64,000 bases of DNA from Endozoicomonas sp965232255 (GCA_965232255.1 OZ246962.1:2046001-2110000); one strand, 5' to 3'; positions 1 to 9,683 are shown, counted from the first letter of the stretch. The notes: generated from the letters alone by a model not told the origin. Numbers and translations: made by a program.

Positions 1-670
1 CCTGGTCACCGTAGGCCAGTTCAGCAGGAATGGTCAGGCGATACTGTGAGCCCACGGGCATGAGGGCCAGTCCTTCAGTCCATCCCTGGATAACGTTGGA
101 CAGTGGGAAGGTAGTTGGCTGGCCACGCTCTCTGCTGCTGTCAAAAACAGTGCCATCGATCAGGGTGCCCGTGTAGTGCACGGTGACGGTATCTGCCGCA
201 GTGGGCTTGGCGCCATCCCCTTGCTTGATCACTTCATATTGCAGCCCGGAGTCGGTGACTTTCACGCCCTCTTTGGCGGCGTTGGTTTCCAGGTAGGTAG
301 TACCGGCTTTGCGGGTCTCTTCACGCTGCTGCTTGGCCTTTTCCTGAACAATGGTGTTCATTTTTTGCTCGTGCGTTCTGAGGGCGGCACCCAGCTCTTC
401 TTCATTCATTTGTACTTGTTCGAGCAGAGCGTCGAGTAAGCCAGCTTGCACTAAATCGCGATTAAGGGCGACACCGAGTTCTTCCTGTTGCTTCAGAGTC
501 TGGCTGGCAAAGCTGCCGATGGACGCACCAATAGCATAGGCTGCTTTTTGGTCATCAGTGTTCATTTCAACCTGAGCCACCGCAACCGGAGCCTCGGTAG
601 CTTTCTCCTGACAACCGGCGGCCAACATTACGGCCGCAGCCAGTGCGGAAATTTGAATAACCTTCTTCAT
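1..670 (-). CDS. FKBP-type peptidyl-prolyl isomerase lipoprotein (3' end outside window)
   Basis: Read on the minus strand from the ATG at 670, the product begins with a short signal sequence ending in a lipobox-like AAGC, so it is probably a lipoprotein. A helical Mip/FkpA-type dimerisation region follows (KQQEELGVALNRD, then an E/Q-rich helix), and then an FKBP domain with VTVHYTGTLIDGTVFDSS and FPLSNVIQGWTEGL. These motifs mark the prolyl isomerase fold that assists folding of periplasmic or outer-membrane proteins. The gene runs off the left window edge at about residue 223 (around PAELAYGDQ), so only the last part of the FKBP domain is missing. The assignment to the family is secure; which paralogue (fkpA, fklB or mip) cannot be decided here. 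Confidence 0.9.
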   Translation of the reverse strand, partial: MKKVIQISALAAAVMLAAGCQEKATEAPVAVAQVEMNTDDQKAAYAIGASIGSFASQTLKQQEELGVALNRDLVQAGLLDALLEQVQMNEEELGAALRTHEQKMNTIVQEKAKQQREETRKAGTTYLETNAAKEGVKVTDSGLQYEVIKQGDGAKPTAADTVTVHYTGTLIDGTVFDSSRERGQPTTFPLSNVIQGWTEGLALMPVGSQYRLTIPAELAYGDQ

Positions 671-988
671 ATCGGTAACGGTTTCCGTGGTTTTCTGGCC
701 AAAAGATCATCTGGCCAAGATGGATCCTGCTTGTAACAGGTTTGAAGTAAAAAAACCCTACAATAATGGCACAGCCTTCACGACAGTTGAACTAAAGAGC
801 GATATTTTTTCAAAAAAATCACGTTGTTACTTTGTCGTTTATATCTGTTAGGAAAATTGCGGCAGTAGCCGACGATATGTCAGGCAAAGCAGCCTGTGTA
901 GCGAACAGTGGCAGCATAAATAGCTGAGCCGGGACGAGGCGGCTGATACCGGATGAGAGCATCACTTTGGACGATGTGTCGAATGCTG
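671..988. other. Intergenic region, promoter side of the FKBP gene
   Basis: This 318-bp gap lies between the start of the FKBP gene and the end of the large minus-strand gene. It is AT-rich around 745-850, consistent with a minus-strand promoter for the FKBP gene. I see no convincing ORF, RNA gene or strong terminator. Confidence 0.4.
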
Positions 989-2899
989 TTATTTCCAGGT
1001 GAAACGTGTCTGAAGTATTGATGGCAAGAATGGCTGGATTGCCGCCAATGCCGATTTTACAGACAGTTGTCTTTTAATTGCTTCAAGGAGCGTATTATTC
1101 ACCGGATTCAGGGCTTTTGCCTGTAGTATTTTGGCATGCTTGCGAAACTCACCGTTCGGGTCCGTTGCGCTGAGCAAATAATCAGCAATGATGGTAACGC
1201 TCTCATTATGCAAGTAGGTAATGTATTGTTTGAGCAGCGAGTCATCAGCAAGCAGACGATCGATGTAATCCGTTCTTTGTGCTGGTGTCAGCTCGATGAA
1301 TTCTATAGCTACATCAGTACATTGGAAAAAGTGGTGCAGAAACGTGGATGCAATGCAGTCTTTGTTCCGTGGTTCCGTTATAGTGCCCGGTTTGGAATCA
1401 AACCAATTCTCAAGGATGCACCGCTTATCGACATCACTCGACTCTTTGAAGAGTTCAATAACCTCATGTAGGGCAGACATCTGAAATTCAAAGACACAGT
1501 TGATGAACCACCAGCGCTGGGCAGTAGCGCTATCACCGGCGGTGGTGATTTCATGACCGTGCTTCCCGAGATACGGTATGCCCAGGCACTCAAAAAGATT
1601 GGCTGTACTGGCCCCGGGTCCGAAACCGGGCAAAGTGGAAAACAGCCCGATTAGCTCAACCACCCGCTTGGGCAACATGTCAGTGTTAATCACTGTTACC
1701 TGGTTATTTTTTTGTAGGTTAATCACTGTTCCGGCACTGAGCACTGTCGTGTCGATAAATTCAACGTTTACATCAGTGGCCAGTATTTTTTGGCCCTTGG
1801 CAGATAAATAGGTCGGTTGCAGAGGAAGACAAACGTTGGGGACAATAAAAATAATGGGTTTTTCGCCAAAGCACTTCAATGCTGCCTGTATATACAAGCG
1901 GTATTGCTGATAGGTCATACCATCACTGTGGTAACAGAAGGCGAGATGAATTTTGTCTGCAGCTGCCTGGCTGAGAATATTTCCTAATAACGAGGCTACC
2001 GCTGGCGGCGACGTGTATAAATGGTATTTGCTGTTAGCGCTGAGTTCTTCAAAACTTTGCACCATCACTGTGTGTAGTTCGTTTATTGAGGTGATTCCGG
2101 CTGTGATTTCACAGGGATAGACCGGTAGATGGTTTTCCTGGTTAAGAACAATCCCATCTTCGCGAAAATTGTAGGTTCTGAACCAGCGATAGTTCACGAT
2201 CTGGATTGACTGACAATTGGGTGGCAGCTTGTTTTCGGAGTCGTTAACCGTATAAACATATAAAGCATCAGCGCCGACGTCGGTGGTTTTATCGGTAACG
2301 ATATAATCAATTCCGAATATTTTGCCGCAGCCTGATGGCTTTGCCGGGTCTGTGTCGTTTTGCGAAAAACCCGAGATTAGCGGGGCAAGCTTCGTCTCCA
2401 GCATCCAGCTATCACCGGTAAATTCAATCCGTTGGATGGTGTTCGGTGAGAGACGCTTGAAGCAGCGAATGCACTCAATGTAAAGATTCAAATCACCAAA
2501 TCCCAGAGAAGGTTCAACAACAAATATCAGTTGTCCAAAGGGCATCACCCGCTCTCTGGCGACCTCAACCATCGCCAATGTTGTTGGTGAAACCGGGATT
2601 GTTGATGATTGCAGATACTGCAACCAACTGTCATGGTCCATGACCAACCCGGTTGATGACATCGCTCTTGTGCTACCAGTATTGGCGAGGCAATTACCAA
2701 GAAGTGGGTCAGCCAGATGTGCAAATGCTATGGATCTCTGAACTAACGGGGGAGGAAGCTGCTTGTCAATTTGCGCTCTGTCCGTCTTCAGCCCTGTGGT
2801 TGGCAATGGCTGGCTGGGGAGTTGGTAAGTTGCTGGATCTCTCTTTGTCGGCAGTGTATGGCGGTAGTCTGCCTGCCATTCGCTAGAAGTAATGTCCAT
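989..2899 (-). CDS. Large protein of unknown function, possibly GT-B glycosyltransferase-like
   Basis: This is a roughly 636-residue soluble protein that I do not recognise. No signal peptide or membrane segment is visible. The ATG at 2899 is preferred over an upstream GTG at 2926 because AAGGGA lies 8 bases before it. Near residue 110 it has PSLGFGDLNLYIECIRCF, and near residue 420 it has PGFGPGASTANLFECLGIPYL split by a glycine-rich turn. A glycine-rich N-terminal loop plus a late G-x-S/T-helix-GIP segment is the layout of GT-B sugar transferases (heptosyltransferase or GT41 type), but the match is only by pattern. The C-terminal 200 residues look helical. The flanking gaps of 236 and 318 bp suggest it is transcribed alone. 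A host-directed or surface-modifying enzyme is possible but is inference. Confidence 0.75.
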   Translation of the reverse strand: MDITSSEWQADYRHTLPTKRDPATYQLPSQPLPTTGLKTDRAQIDKQLPPPLVQRSIAFAHLADPLLGNCLANTGSTRAMSSTGLVMDHDSWLQYLQSSTIPVSPTTLAMVEVARERVMPFGQLIFVVEPSLGFGDLNLYIECIRCFKRLSPNTIQRIEFTGDSWMLETKLAPLISGFSQNDTDPAKPSGCGKIFGIDYIVTDKTTDVGADALYVYTVNDSENKLPPNCQSIQIVNYRWFRTYNFREDGIVLNQENHLPVYPCEITAGITSINELHTVMVQSFEELSANSKYHLYTSPPAVASLLGNILSQAAADKIHLAFCYHSDGMTYQQYRLYIQAALKCFGEKPIIFIVPNVCLPLQPTYLSAKGQKILATDVNVEFIDTTVLSAGTVINLQKNNQVTVINTDMLPKRVVELIGLFSTLPGFGPGASTANLFECLGIPYLGKHGHEITTAGDSATAQRWWFINCVFEFQMSALHEVIELFKESSDVDKRCILENWFDSKPGTITEPRNKDCIASTFLHHFFQCTDVAIEFIELTPAQRTDYIDRLLADDSLLKQYITYLHNESVTIIADYLLSATDPNGEFRKHAKILQAKALNPVNNTLLEAIKRQLSVKSALAAIQPFLPSILQTRFTWK

Positions 2900-3135
2900 A
2901 TTGATTTCCCTTGGTGATCGGACCACTTCTGACTAGCCGGATCGTTAGATCCGACGATTTAGAGTCAGGTACGTTGCAAGTGGTCGTGATTGTATTTATT
3001 TAAGGAGTTGGATTGAGTTGGCAACCAGTCAAACTGGTTGGACTTCAGTATAAGGAAATAGTTTCAAGTTGATATTTTGCCAACAGGGTTACGACCAGTA
3101 TTGCCTGCTATCCTGATGGCAAAATCGGCAAGAGG

Positions 3136-4074
3136 TCACTTTGGGTAGTAGATGTTCAGATTCAGCTGGTTGGCCACATGACGTATCATCTGCATGGCCC
3201 GCACACTGTTGCCTACTTCATCAAGCGGCGGTGAAAAGCCAGCGATGGCCATTTTTCCTGGCACCACCGACACCACCCCGCCCCCAACACCACTTTTGCT
3301 TGGCAGCCCTACCAGAAAAGCCCAGTCACCAGAAAACTGATACATCCCTTCCATGGTCATTTCAGCCAGGGAGGGTGCGATATTTTCAGGACTAATAACT
3401 CGTTTGCCGGTAATGGGGTTGACGCCATTATTGGCCAATGTTCCTCCCAGAGTGGCTAAGTCGTCGCAAGTGACCAGCGTCGAGCACTGGCGTGTATAGA
3501 CTTCGCAAGCCTCCATCGGATCGCTGAAGCAGTTACCGGCAGCGTAGAGCAACCAGGCAATGGCACGGTTATGGAAGTTGGTATCCTGTTCCGACTGATT
3601 GACCTCGGCTGAAAGCGTGACGTTTTCGGACATCATTTGCTGCTGGAATTTGAGAATCATGCGCCAGCGGGACTCTTTGTCCGGCGCATCAAGAAAACTG
3701 ACCGTAGCTATAGCACCAGCGTTGACCAGCGGCGTCAGGGGTTTGTCATGGTGCGTGGTCAGCGCCATAACTGAGTTAAAGGGCAGCCCGGTAGGTTCGG
3801 CACCGATTTTTTCCCGCACCATTTCCAGTCCTTTTTGCTCCATGGCCAACACCATGGAACAGACTTTGCTGATGGACTCCAGGGCAAAACCATAATCGCA
3901 GTCGCCGCTGTGAATCAGTGTGCCATCGCAGCAGAGGATAGATAAGCCGCACAAATCTGAAGGTACGCTAGCCAGAAATGGGATGTAATTGGCATTGGCG
4001 CCGTCATGACACTTACGGCCCAGGGCCACTGCTTCGTCGGCCAGAGTCTGTAACTGGTCGTTGGAGTAAGTCAT
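3136..4074 (-). CDS. glsA: Glutaminase A
   Basis: This enzyme hydrolyses L-glutamine to L-glutamate and ammonia in the cytoplasm. The 312-residue length is typical of the serine-dependent glutaminase family. The beta-lactamase-like active-site tetrad is visible as ESISK (Ser67, Lys70), and SGDCDYGFALESISK and GVGGGVVSVVPGKMAIAGFSPPLDEVGNS are family signatures. The ATG overlaps the stop of the upstream gadC-like gene by four bases (ATGA), with GGAG seven bases before it, so the two are translationally coupled. Together they form the E. coli YbaS-GadC type arrangement, in which ammonia released from glutamine consumes protons and glutamate feeds the antiporter. No partner glutamate decarboxylase gene is seen in the window. 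Confidence 0.95.
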   Translation of the reverse strand: MTYSNDQLQTLADEAVALGRKCHDGANANYIPFLASVPSDLCGLSILCCDGTLIHSGDCDYGFALESISKVCSMVLAMEQKGLEMVREKIGAEPTGLPFNSVMALTTHHDKPLTPLVNAGAIATVSFLDAPDKESRWRMILKFQQQMMSENVTLSAEVNQSEQDTNFHNRAIAWLLYAAGNCFSDPMEACEVYTRQCSTLVTCDDLATLGGTLANNGVNPITGKRVISPENIAPSLAEMTMEGMYQFSGDWAFLVGLPSKSGVGGGVVSVVPGKMAIAGFSPPLDEVGNSVRAMQMIRHVANQLNLNIYYPK

Positions 4075-5639
4075 TTTTTGGCTCCATCACGTTCGGTTTT
4101 ACTCTGCCCTTTGAAATGTTTTTCCGTTAGATGCGAAGTATGGGTACCAGAGTCACTGGGGATGCCCGGATGAGTGCCCTCTATTTCCCAGGTGAATGGC
4201 GCGAAGTCAGAATTTGGATCCTTCCAGTGTGGTTTGCGAGCGAAGTAGATCAAAAAGGGCAGTACGACAAAGAAGATCGTGGTCAAAACCAGAATCAGCA
4301 CGTAAGTGGTTGGGCTACCAATGGCAATCTGGTCTGGTGGGATAAAACTGAACAGGAAGGCAATCAATGAACCAATAAAACCGATACTGCCCACCACACA
4401 CATCCCCACCTTGCCTCCGGGAATGGAGTAGGGGCGAGGGCGGTTCGGTTGGGAGAAACGCAGATAGATACCGGCGGCAAACATCAGCAGGTACATGATC
4501 AGATAGAGAATCACTGTTAGCTGGCTAAGTATCTGGTAGGTCGCCTGCACCGAAGGCATCACTACAAACAGGATGGACAGCACAGTCACCAGTATGCCCT
4601 GAAACAACATGATGTGGGTTGCCATATCATGGCCGTTGGTGTGTTGCCAAAAGCGTGGCAGGTAACCCGCTTTGGCCACCGTCAGCAAACCGGAAGAGGG
4701 ACCAGCTACCCACGTGACGATGCCAGCCAGTACGCCTATGGCCAGACAGATCGCCATGATCGGTGCCAGAAAGCCAATCCCCGCCCACTTGAACATATCG
4801 TAGTAAGCCACCAGTAACGATTGGGTTAAATTGATTTCCGCTTGCGGGATAACAAAACCAATGGCCAGCGTGCCGAGAACAAAAATGGCCACCGTGCCAA
4901 TGGAGGCAATGGCAATAGCTACCGGGTAGGATTTTGCCGCGTCGTCCAGGTCTTTGACGTGGATGGCGTTCATCTCCATACCGGCATAAAACAGGAAGAT
5001 ACTGGCCGCCAGAACCACATTACTGAAGTTGGAAAAGTTCGGTATCACATCACTCCATTTCAGTTCGATATGCACGGGTTGGTCACTGCCCAGGTAACTA
5101 AAGCCAAGCACCACCAGGATAGCTGCCGGAATGATTGTGCCGATTATGCCGCCCCACTTGGAGACGGTGGAAAATGCCTCCACGCCACGAAAGGCAATAA
5201 AGGTGGCGAGCCAGTAGATAGCCAGCACTATCGTTAATACAAAGAATTTGTTGGCTGACAACATCTGATCCCAGGTCTGGTCCGGCCCGATAAAGGCCAG
5301 GGAAACAGCACCAAAGGTTAGTGCGGTGGGAAACCAGACGCTGACCTCAACAAATAGCATAAACATGGCCAAAAAAGCCCATTTTGGCCCGAAGGCCTCA
5401 CCAACCCAGCGAAAAACGCCGCCTTTTTCTGGCCAGCCCGTGGCCAATTCCGCCGCCACCAGAGAAACCGGGATCAGAAAGAAAATAGCGGCAAAGATGT
5501 AGTAGAACACGGAACTGAGTCCATACTCTGCTTCCGCCGGCAGCCCACGAAGGCTGACTACGGCGACAATGTTCATTACCGCCAGGGTAAAGACAGTCAG
5601 CTTGGTGGAGTTGGCTTTTGCGGGGGATGTGTCAGCCAT
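4071..5639 (-). CDS. gadC: GadC-type glutamate/GABA antiporter (APC family permease)
   Basis: This is an inner-membrane amino-acid transporter of about 522 residues with roughly twelve hydrophobic segments. The N-terminal pattern VFTLAVMNIVAVVSLRGLP, then EYGLSSVFYYIFAAIFFLIPVSLVAAELATGWPEKGG split over the first two helices, is characteristic of the glutamate:GABA antiporter branch of the APC superfamily. A hydrophilic C-terminal tail of about 50 residues (WKDPNSDFAPFTWEIEGTHP) resembles the GadC C-plug that closes the channel at neutral pH. The ATG at 5639 is chosen over 5654 because GAGGTG lies seven bases before it. It is the first gene of a two-gene operon with glsA. The family is certain; the exact substrate pair (Glu/GABA or Gln/Glu) is inferred from the neighbour. 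Confidence 0.9.
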   Translation of the reverse strand: MADTSPAKANSTKLTVFTLAVMNIVAVVSLRGLPAEAEYGLSSVFYYIFAAIFFLIPVSLVAAELATGWPEKGGVFRWVGEAFGPKWAFLAMFMLFVEVSVWFPTALTFGAVSLAFIGPDQTWDQMLSANKFFVLTIVLAIYWLATFIAFRGVEAFSTVSKWGGIIGTIIPAAILVVLGFSYLGSDQPVHIELKWSDVIPNFSNFSNVVLAASIFLFYAGMEMNAIHVKDLDDAAKSYPVAIAIASIGTVAIFVLGTLAIGFVIPQAEINLTQSLLVAYYDMFKWAGIGFLAPIMAICLAIGVLAGIVTWVAGPSSGLLTVAKAGYLPRFWQHTNGHDMATHIMLFQGILVTVLSILFVVMPSVQATYQILSQLTVILYLIMYLLMFAAGIYLRFSQPNRPRPYSIPGGKVGMCVVGSIGFIGSLIAFLFSFIPPDQIAIGSPTTYVLILVLTTIFFVVLPFLIYFARKPHWKDPNSDFAPFTWEIEGTHPGIPSDSGTHTSHLTEKHFKGQSKTERDGAKK

Positions 5640-5856
5640 GGATGCACACCTCATACTGCGGGTTAGAAAGAGAGAGGACAGCGGGACGACGATGAATTTG
5701 GCAAGCTCAAGGGTCGAAGCGACGGAAGATCGGTTTAAGCTTGGTCGGAGATGGGCAATTTTTCAAATATACGGCAGATGAACTTTAATAACATGAGGGC
5801 AGGGCGATGCAGAGAATGCTCCCACATCCGTAGCGACAGGGGCTCACCATCGATAA

Positions 5857-6057
5857 TCACCATAGATAAAGCAGGGCAATAAGCAAAAAGCCGGGAATGA
5901 AAAAGCCAGCCAGTGCGCCAGTCTCCCGGTCTCCCCAGCGCTTTTCGGTAACCACGCCGGCAAAATGGATACTTGCCACCCATAACAGCAAACACGCTAC
6001 AGCCAGAGCCCAGTAGGTGGGGGTCATTCCTGCAATGATGCTGGTCAGATTGAACAT
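5857..6057 (-). CDS. Small two-helix membrane protein, unknown
   Basis: This is a predicted 66-residue protein with two hydrophobic segments (PTYWALAVACLLLWVASIHF, and GALAGFFIPGFLLIALLYLW at the C-terminus) joined by a charged loop (TEKRWGDRETG). The ATG at 6057 has AGAGGGG nine bases upstream, better than the in-frame start at 6090. It lies about 220 bp upstream of the gadC-like gene on the same strand and could be its leader cistron, but the distance makes this uncertain. I do not recognise the family. An overlapping ORF in another frame (5735-5995) lacks such organisation. Confidence 0.5.
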   Translation of the reverse strand: MFNLTSIIAGMTPTYWALAVACLLLWVASIHFAGVVTEKRWGDRETGALAGFFIPGFLLIALLYLW

Positions 6058-6275
6058 GTCCGGCCGCCCCTCTTTACTTATTTTCGACAAGCAAGCATAG
6101 GTGAAAGTTCGGACAGTTAATGAAGAAAAATTGCGCCAGATCAGTATTTCATCGAATTTTTCTCGTCATCGAGCGGGGCTTTGCGTACATTGGCGGCTTT
6201 TCACATGGGCTTTCTGGATGTTTTTTGATCGGCGATTAACAGCCGATGGATGGTTCGGATTTTTTGAATGAGTGA

Positions 6276-7649
6276 ATGATTATGCTGGAATTGTTGATTG
6301 GTTTAGTGGTAACCATTGCTGTTGGTTTTTTTATCATTAAGGAGTACCGGCCCACCGGCGTATTGTTTACCGCTGGCATTTTGTTGTTGCTGATCGCGGG
6401 CGCCATGGGGAGGACATTGTTGCCTGAGTCCGTCCCTTCGACCGGAAATTTTGCCACTGATGCCCTTGAGTTTATCTCCTATAACCTGCGCAAAAATGGC
6501 GGTGGTCTGGGCATGCAGATCATGTTGTTGTGTGGTTTTGCCACTTATATGACCCACATTGGCGCTAATAATATGGTGGTCAAGCAGTTCTCGCGACCGC
6601 TGTCGGGTATTAACTCTCCGTACGTTTTGCTGGTGGCCGCTTATCTGGTAGCTTGCTTGATGTCGCTGGCGGTGAGTTCTGCTGCCGGGCTTGGTGTGTT
6701 GCTGATGGCAACCTTGTATCCCATGATGACAGCCATGGGCATTTCCCGTCCGGCAGCAGCCGCGGTGTGTGCTTCGCCGGCAGCGATCATTCTTTCCCCT
6801 ACCTCTGGTGACGTGGTGCTGGCGGCAGAAAAATCGGGTATGGCCCTGGATGTTTTTGCCGTGCAAACCGTGTTGCCGGTTTCCATATGCGCCATCATTG
6901 TCATGGCGGCAACTGCTTATTTCTGGAACAAGTATCTGGATAAAAAGCAAAACACACCCATGGAGCGTGTGGATATCTCGCAGATTGAAGCCAATGCGCC
7001 AGCGTTCTATGCTTTACTGCCATTTTTGCCCATTATTGGCGTATTCATCTTTAATGGTCGTACCATCCCTGGCCTGAAACTGAATATCTACACCATCGTG
7101 GTCTTCTCCATCGTCATCGGTGCGCTGGTGGATTTTGTGGTTAGCCGTTTTGATGGTCGCAAGGCTCTGATCAATCTGGAAAGCTGCTATCAGGGTATGG
7201 CCGATGCTTTTAAAAGCGTGGTAATGCTGTTGGTGGCTGCGGGTACTTTTGCTCAAGGGCTACTGGCTGTAGGAGCGATTGATGCGTTGCTGAGTATGGC
7301 CGATGCAGCCGGTGCCGGCGGTATTGCCCTGATGCTATTGCTCGCGGCGCTGACTGTGGCTGCTGCCATTGCTACTGGTTCCGGTAATGCACCATTTTAT
7401 GCCTTTGTGGAACTGGCTCCGGCATTGGCTGCCAAGATGGGATTGAATCCGGCGTTTCTGATTATCCCGATGCTGCAAGCATCCAACCTTGGACGCACCA
7501 TGTCGCCAGTGTCTGGCGTTGTGGTGGCAACTTCTGGTATGGCCAGACTGAGTCCCTTGGAAGTGGTTAAGCGGACAGCTGTTCCCGTTGTTGCGGGGTT
7601 GGTTACGGTTATTATTGGTACTATTGTTTTGGTGCCAGTTACAGTCTGA
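6276..7649 (+). CDS. dcuC: DcuC-family C4-dicarboxylate transporter
   Basis: This 457-residue polytopic inner-membrane carrier has about twelve hydrophobic segments. The family moves C4-dicarboxylates, typically succinate efflux or fumarate/succinate exchange during anaerobic growth. Signature stretches include RPLSGINSPYVLLVAAYLVAC, AVSSAAGLGVLLMATLYPMM, CASPAAIILSPTSGDVVLAA and the C-terminal MLQASNLGRTMSPVSGVVVA region. Several ATG codons occur at the start (6276 and 6282) without a strong Shine-Dalgarno site, so the exact start is open by two codons. The gene stands alone and ends at a rho-independent terminator shared with the convergent gene. It suits the anaerobic quinone genes elsewhere in the window. 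Confidence 0.9.
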   Translation: MIMLELLIGLVVTIAVGFFIIKEYRPTGVLFTAGILLLLIAGAMGRTLLPESVPSTGNFATDALEFISYNLRKNGGGLGMQIMLLCGFATYMTHIGANNMVVKQFSRPLSGINSPYVLLVAAYLVACLMSLAVSSAAGLGVLLMATLYPMMTAMGISRPAAAAVCASPAAIILSPTSGDVVLAAEKSGMALDVFAVQTVLPVSICAIIVMAATAYFWNKYLDKKQNTPMERVDISQIEANAPAFYALLPFLPIIGVFIFNGRTIPGLKLNIYTIVVFSIVIGALVDFVVSRFDGRKALINLESCYQGMADAFKSVVMLLVAAGTFAQGLLAVGAIDALLSMADAAGAGGIALMLLLAALTVAAAIATGSGNAPFYAFVELAPALAAKMGLNPAFLIIPMLQASNLGRTMSPVSGVVVATSGMARLSPLEVVKRTAVPVVAGLVTVIIGTIVLVPVTV

Positions 7650-7713
7650 TCAACAAGCTGATAAGAAGTTGCACTTGATGCATAAAGAAGTTGATGTATA
7701 AAAGTTGATATAT

Positions 7714-7739
7714 AAAAAAGGGGCGTTGGCCCCTTTTTT
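7714..7739. terminator. Bidirectional rho-independent terminator
   Basis: A GGGGC/GCCCC stem with a GTTG loop is flanked by six A on the left and six T on the right. The symmetrical A/T tracts make it work on both strands, between the convergent dcuC and abgT-type genes. Confidence 0.9.
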
Positions 7740-7754
7740 GTGGATCAGAATTTC

Positions 7755-9329
7755 TCAGGAAATCGGATAGGTGTAAGTCGACTGCAAGCCCAATGGCAGA
7801 CCCAGCGCCCAGTAAGCCAGCAAAAAGATACTCCAGCCAACCAGCAGAGCCAAGGAGTAGGGCATCATCATGGAGCACAGGGAACCAATGCCGGTATCCT
7901 TGATATAGCGCTGACAGTAAACCACCACCAGTGGGAAGAAGACCATCAGCGGTGTGATGATATTGGCTGTGGAATCACCTACACGGTAAGCCGCCTGGGA
8001 CAGCTCAGGTGAGATGCCAACGGCCATCAGCATGGGCACCAGGATCGGGCCGATCAGCGCCCACTTGGCTGACGCCGAGCCAATCACCAGGTTGATGACC
8101 GCAGTCAACAGAATCATGCCAATGATAGTGATCTCACCGGGCAGATTCATAGTGTGAAGTACCTCAGCGCCACTTAATGCCAGCACGGTCCCCAGGTTGG
8201 ACTGAGAGAAAGCGTACAGGAACTGAGCACAAAAAAACGACATTACCATGTAAGACGCCATGGTGGTCATGGTGTCACTCATGGCATGGACGGTGTCTTT
8301 CGGTGATTTGAACGTACCGGCCACTTTGCCGTAGACAATGCCGGGGATCACAAACAACAAGAAAATAAGTGGCACGATGGACTGCATCAACGGCGCATTA
8401 AATGCCGTAACCTCGCCGTTTGGCGAGCGCAGCGGCGAGTCCTCAGGCCACACGACAGCAACCAACAGAACCAGGCCAGCCAGCATGGTCAGACCGGCAA
8501 TGTTAAATGCCTTGCTTTCTTCCGGGGTAAAGGAGCCCAAGTCTGGGGCATGCTCAACATCGTCGTCCAGTTTTGCCGTGCGTTGCAGCCGTGGTTCGAT
8601 CACTTTGTCAGTGATGTACCAGACAATGGCGATAACGATGATGCTGGATGCGCCAGTAAAGTACAGGTTAGCCAGAGGGTTCACCTGGTAGGCTGGATCA
8701 AGAATCTGCGCGGCGGACTGAGTGAAGCCCTGCAATAACGGATCAACACTGGATGGAATAAAGTTGGCCGAGAAACCACCGGAAACACCAGCAAAAGCTG
8801 CGGCAATACCTGCCAGCGGATGACGCCCGGCAGCATGGAAGATAATGCCACCCAGAGGAATAACCAGTACATAACCGGCATCAGCCGCTGTATGGCTAAC
8901 AATAGCCACCAGAACCAGCATGGGAGTCAGCAATGCCGCCGGAGTGACGCTAAGCATTTTTTTCAGGCCAGTATTGATGAAGCCGGATTTCTCCGCAACG
9001 CCAACTCCGAGCATGGCGACCAGGACGATGCCCAGTGGCGCAAAACTGGTAAAGGTAGTGACCATTTTGGCCAGAAAGGTTGCCAGCGATGTGCCAGTTA
9101 GCAGGTTTTTAACCTCAACGGTGTCCCCGCTAGTAGGATGGATCATGCCCAGATCAGTCATCGACAGCAGCGCAGAGAGAGCCCAGACCACAAAAATACC
9201 GTAGAGAAACAGGAGTGCCGGATCGGGTAGCTTGTTACCGGCCTTTTCTATGGCATTAAGGAAACGATTCATTAACCGGGAATCGCCGGACTTTGCCTGA
9301 GGCATGGGAGGGGACTTTGTCAAACTCAT
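7755..9329 (-). CDS. AbgT/MtrF-family transporter
   Basis: This 524-residue inner-membrane protein belongs to the AbgT family, whose members import p-aminobenzoyl-glutamate or export sulfonamides and other antimetabolites. Family signatures include NAIEKAGNKLPDPALLFLY at the first helix, SHTAADAGYVLVIPLGG, GFSANFIPSSVDPLLQGFTQ and GSASAKWALIGPILVPMLM followed by YRVGDSTANIITPLM. The start ATG is preceded by AAAGG at a suitable distance. It is monocistronic, ends at the terminator shared with dcuC, and faces away from the radical SAM gene across a 350-bp AT-rich region. Substrate is not determinable from sequence alone. Confidence 0.92.
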   Translation of the reverse strand: MSLTKSPPMPQAKSGDSRLMNRFLNAIEKAGNKLPDPALLFLYGIFVVWALSALLSMTDLGMIHPTSGDTVEVKNLLTGTSLATFLAKMVTTFTSFAPLGIVLVAMLGVGVAEKSGFINTGLKKMLSVTPAALLTPMLVLVAIVSHTAADAGYVLVIPLGGIIFHAAGRHPLAGIAAAFAGVSGGFSANFIPSSVDPLLQGFTQSAAQILDPAYQVNPLANLYFTGASSIIVIAIVWYITDKVIEPRLQRTAKLDDDVEHAPDLGSFTPEESKAFNIAGLTMLAGLVLLVAVVWPEDSPLRSPNGEVTAFNAPLMQSIVPLIFLLFVIPGIVYGKVAGTFKSPKDTVHAMSDTMTTMASYMVMSFFCAQFLYAFSQSNLGTVLALSGAEVLHTMNLPGEITIIGMILLTAVINLVIGSASAKWALIGPILVPMLMAVGISPELSQAAYRVGDSTANIITPLMVFFPLVVVYCQRYIKDTGIGSLCSMMMPYSLALLVGWSIFLLAYWALGLPLGLQSTYTYPIS

Positions 9330-9683
9330 GAAATGCCTTTCAGTTTAGTCGTGAGAAAGAATGTGTTAGCAAGATTTCGTCGCGACTTTAAAAAATAAGT
9401 AGTTGAGTGAAAATGACTCAGATCAATTTAATATAAAAAAAATGGTATTAACCTGATAATTCAAAAATATTTCCTGTATTTTTTATTTTTTTTAGTATTT
9501 TTGCTGTGTTTTCATGGTTTTTATGGGCTCTGGCACAGTGTTTGTCGTAACAAATTGTTGTTTATTTCCTGTGGTGAGGCTTTTTGTCGTCGACCATGAA
9601 ATTTCTTTACACTCCAAACTGTTCATTTCCAGCCTGCCTCAAATGTGAGAGATTCGGTACGCGGATATAAAGTGGATTTTTCT
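9330..9683. other. AT-rich divergent promoter region
   Basis: This gap separates the divergent AbgT-type and radical SAM genes. The stretch 9380-9530 is strongly AT-rich with T-runs, as expected for two back-to-back promoters. I could not identify a specific operator or RNA element. Confidence 0.45.

Noticed and set aside
3022..3040. Hairpin CAACCAGT/ACTGGTTG downstream of glsA
   Set aside because: It has no T-tract on either strand, so I do not call it a terminator.
5735..5995. 86-codon frame overlapping the small membrane protein
   Set aside because: It is the alternative frame; the 5857-6057 frame has a better start and clear membrane helices.
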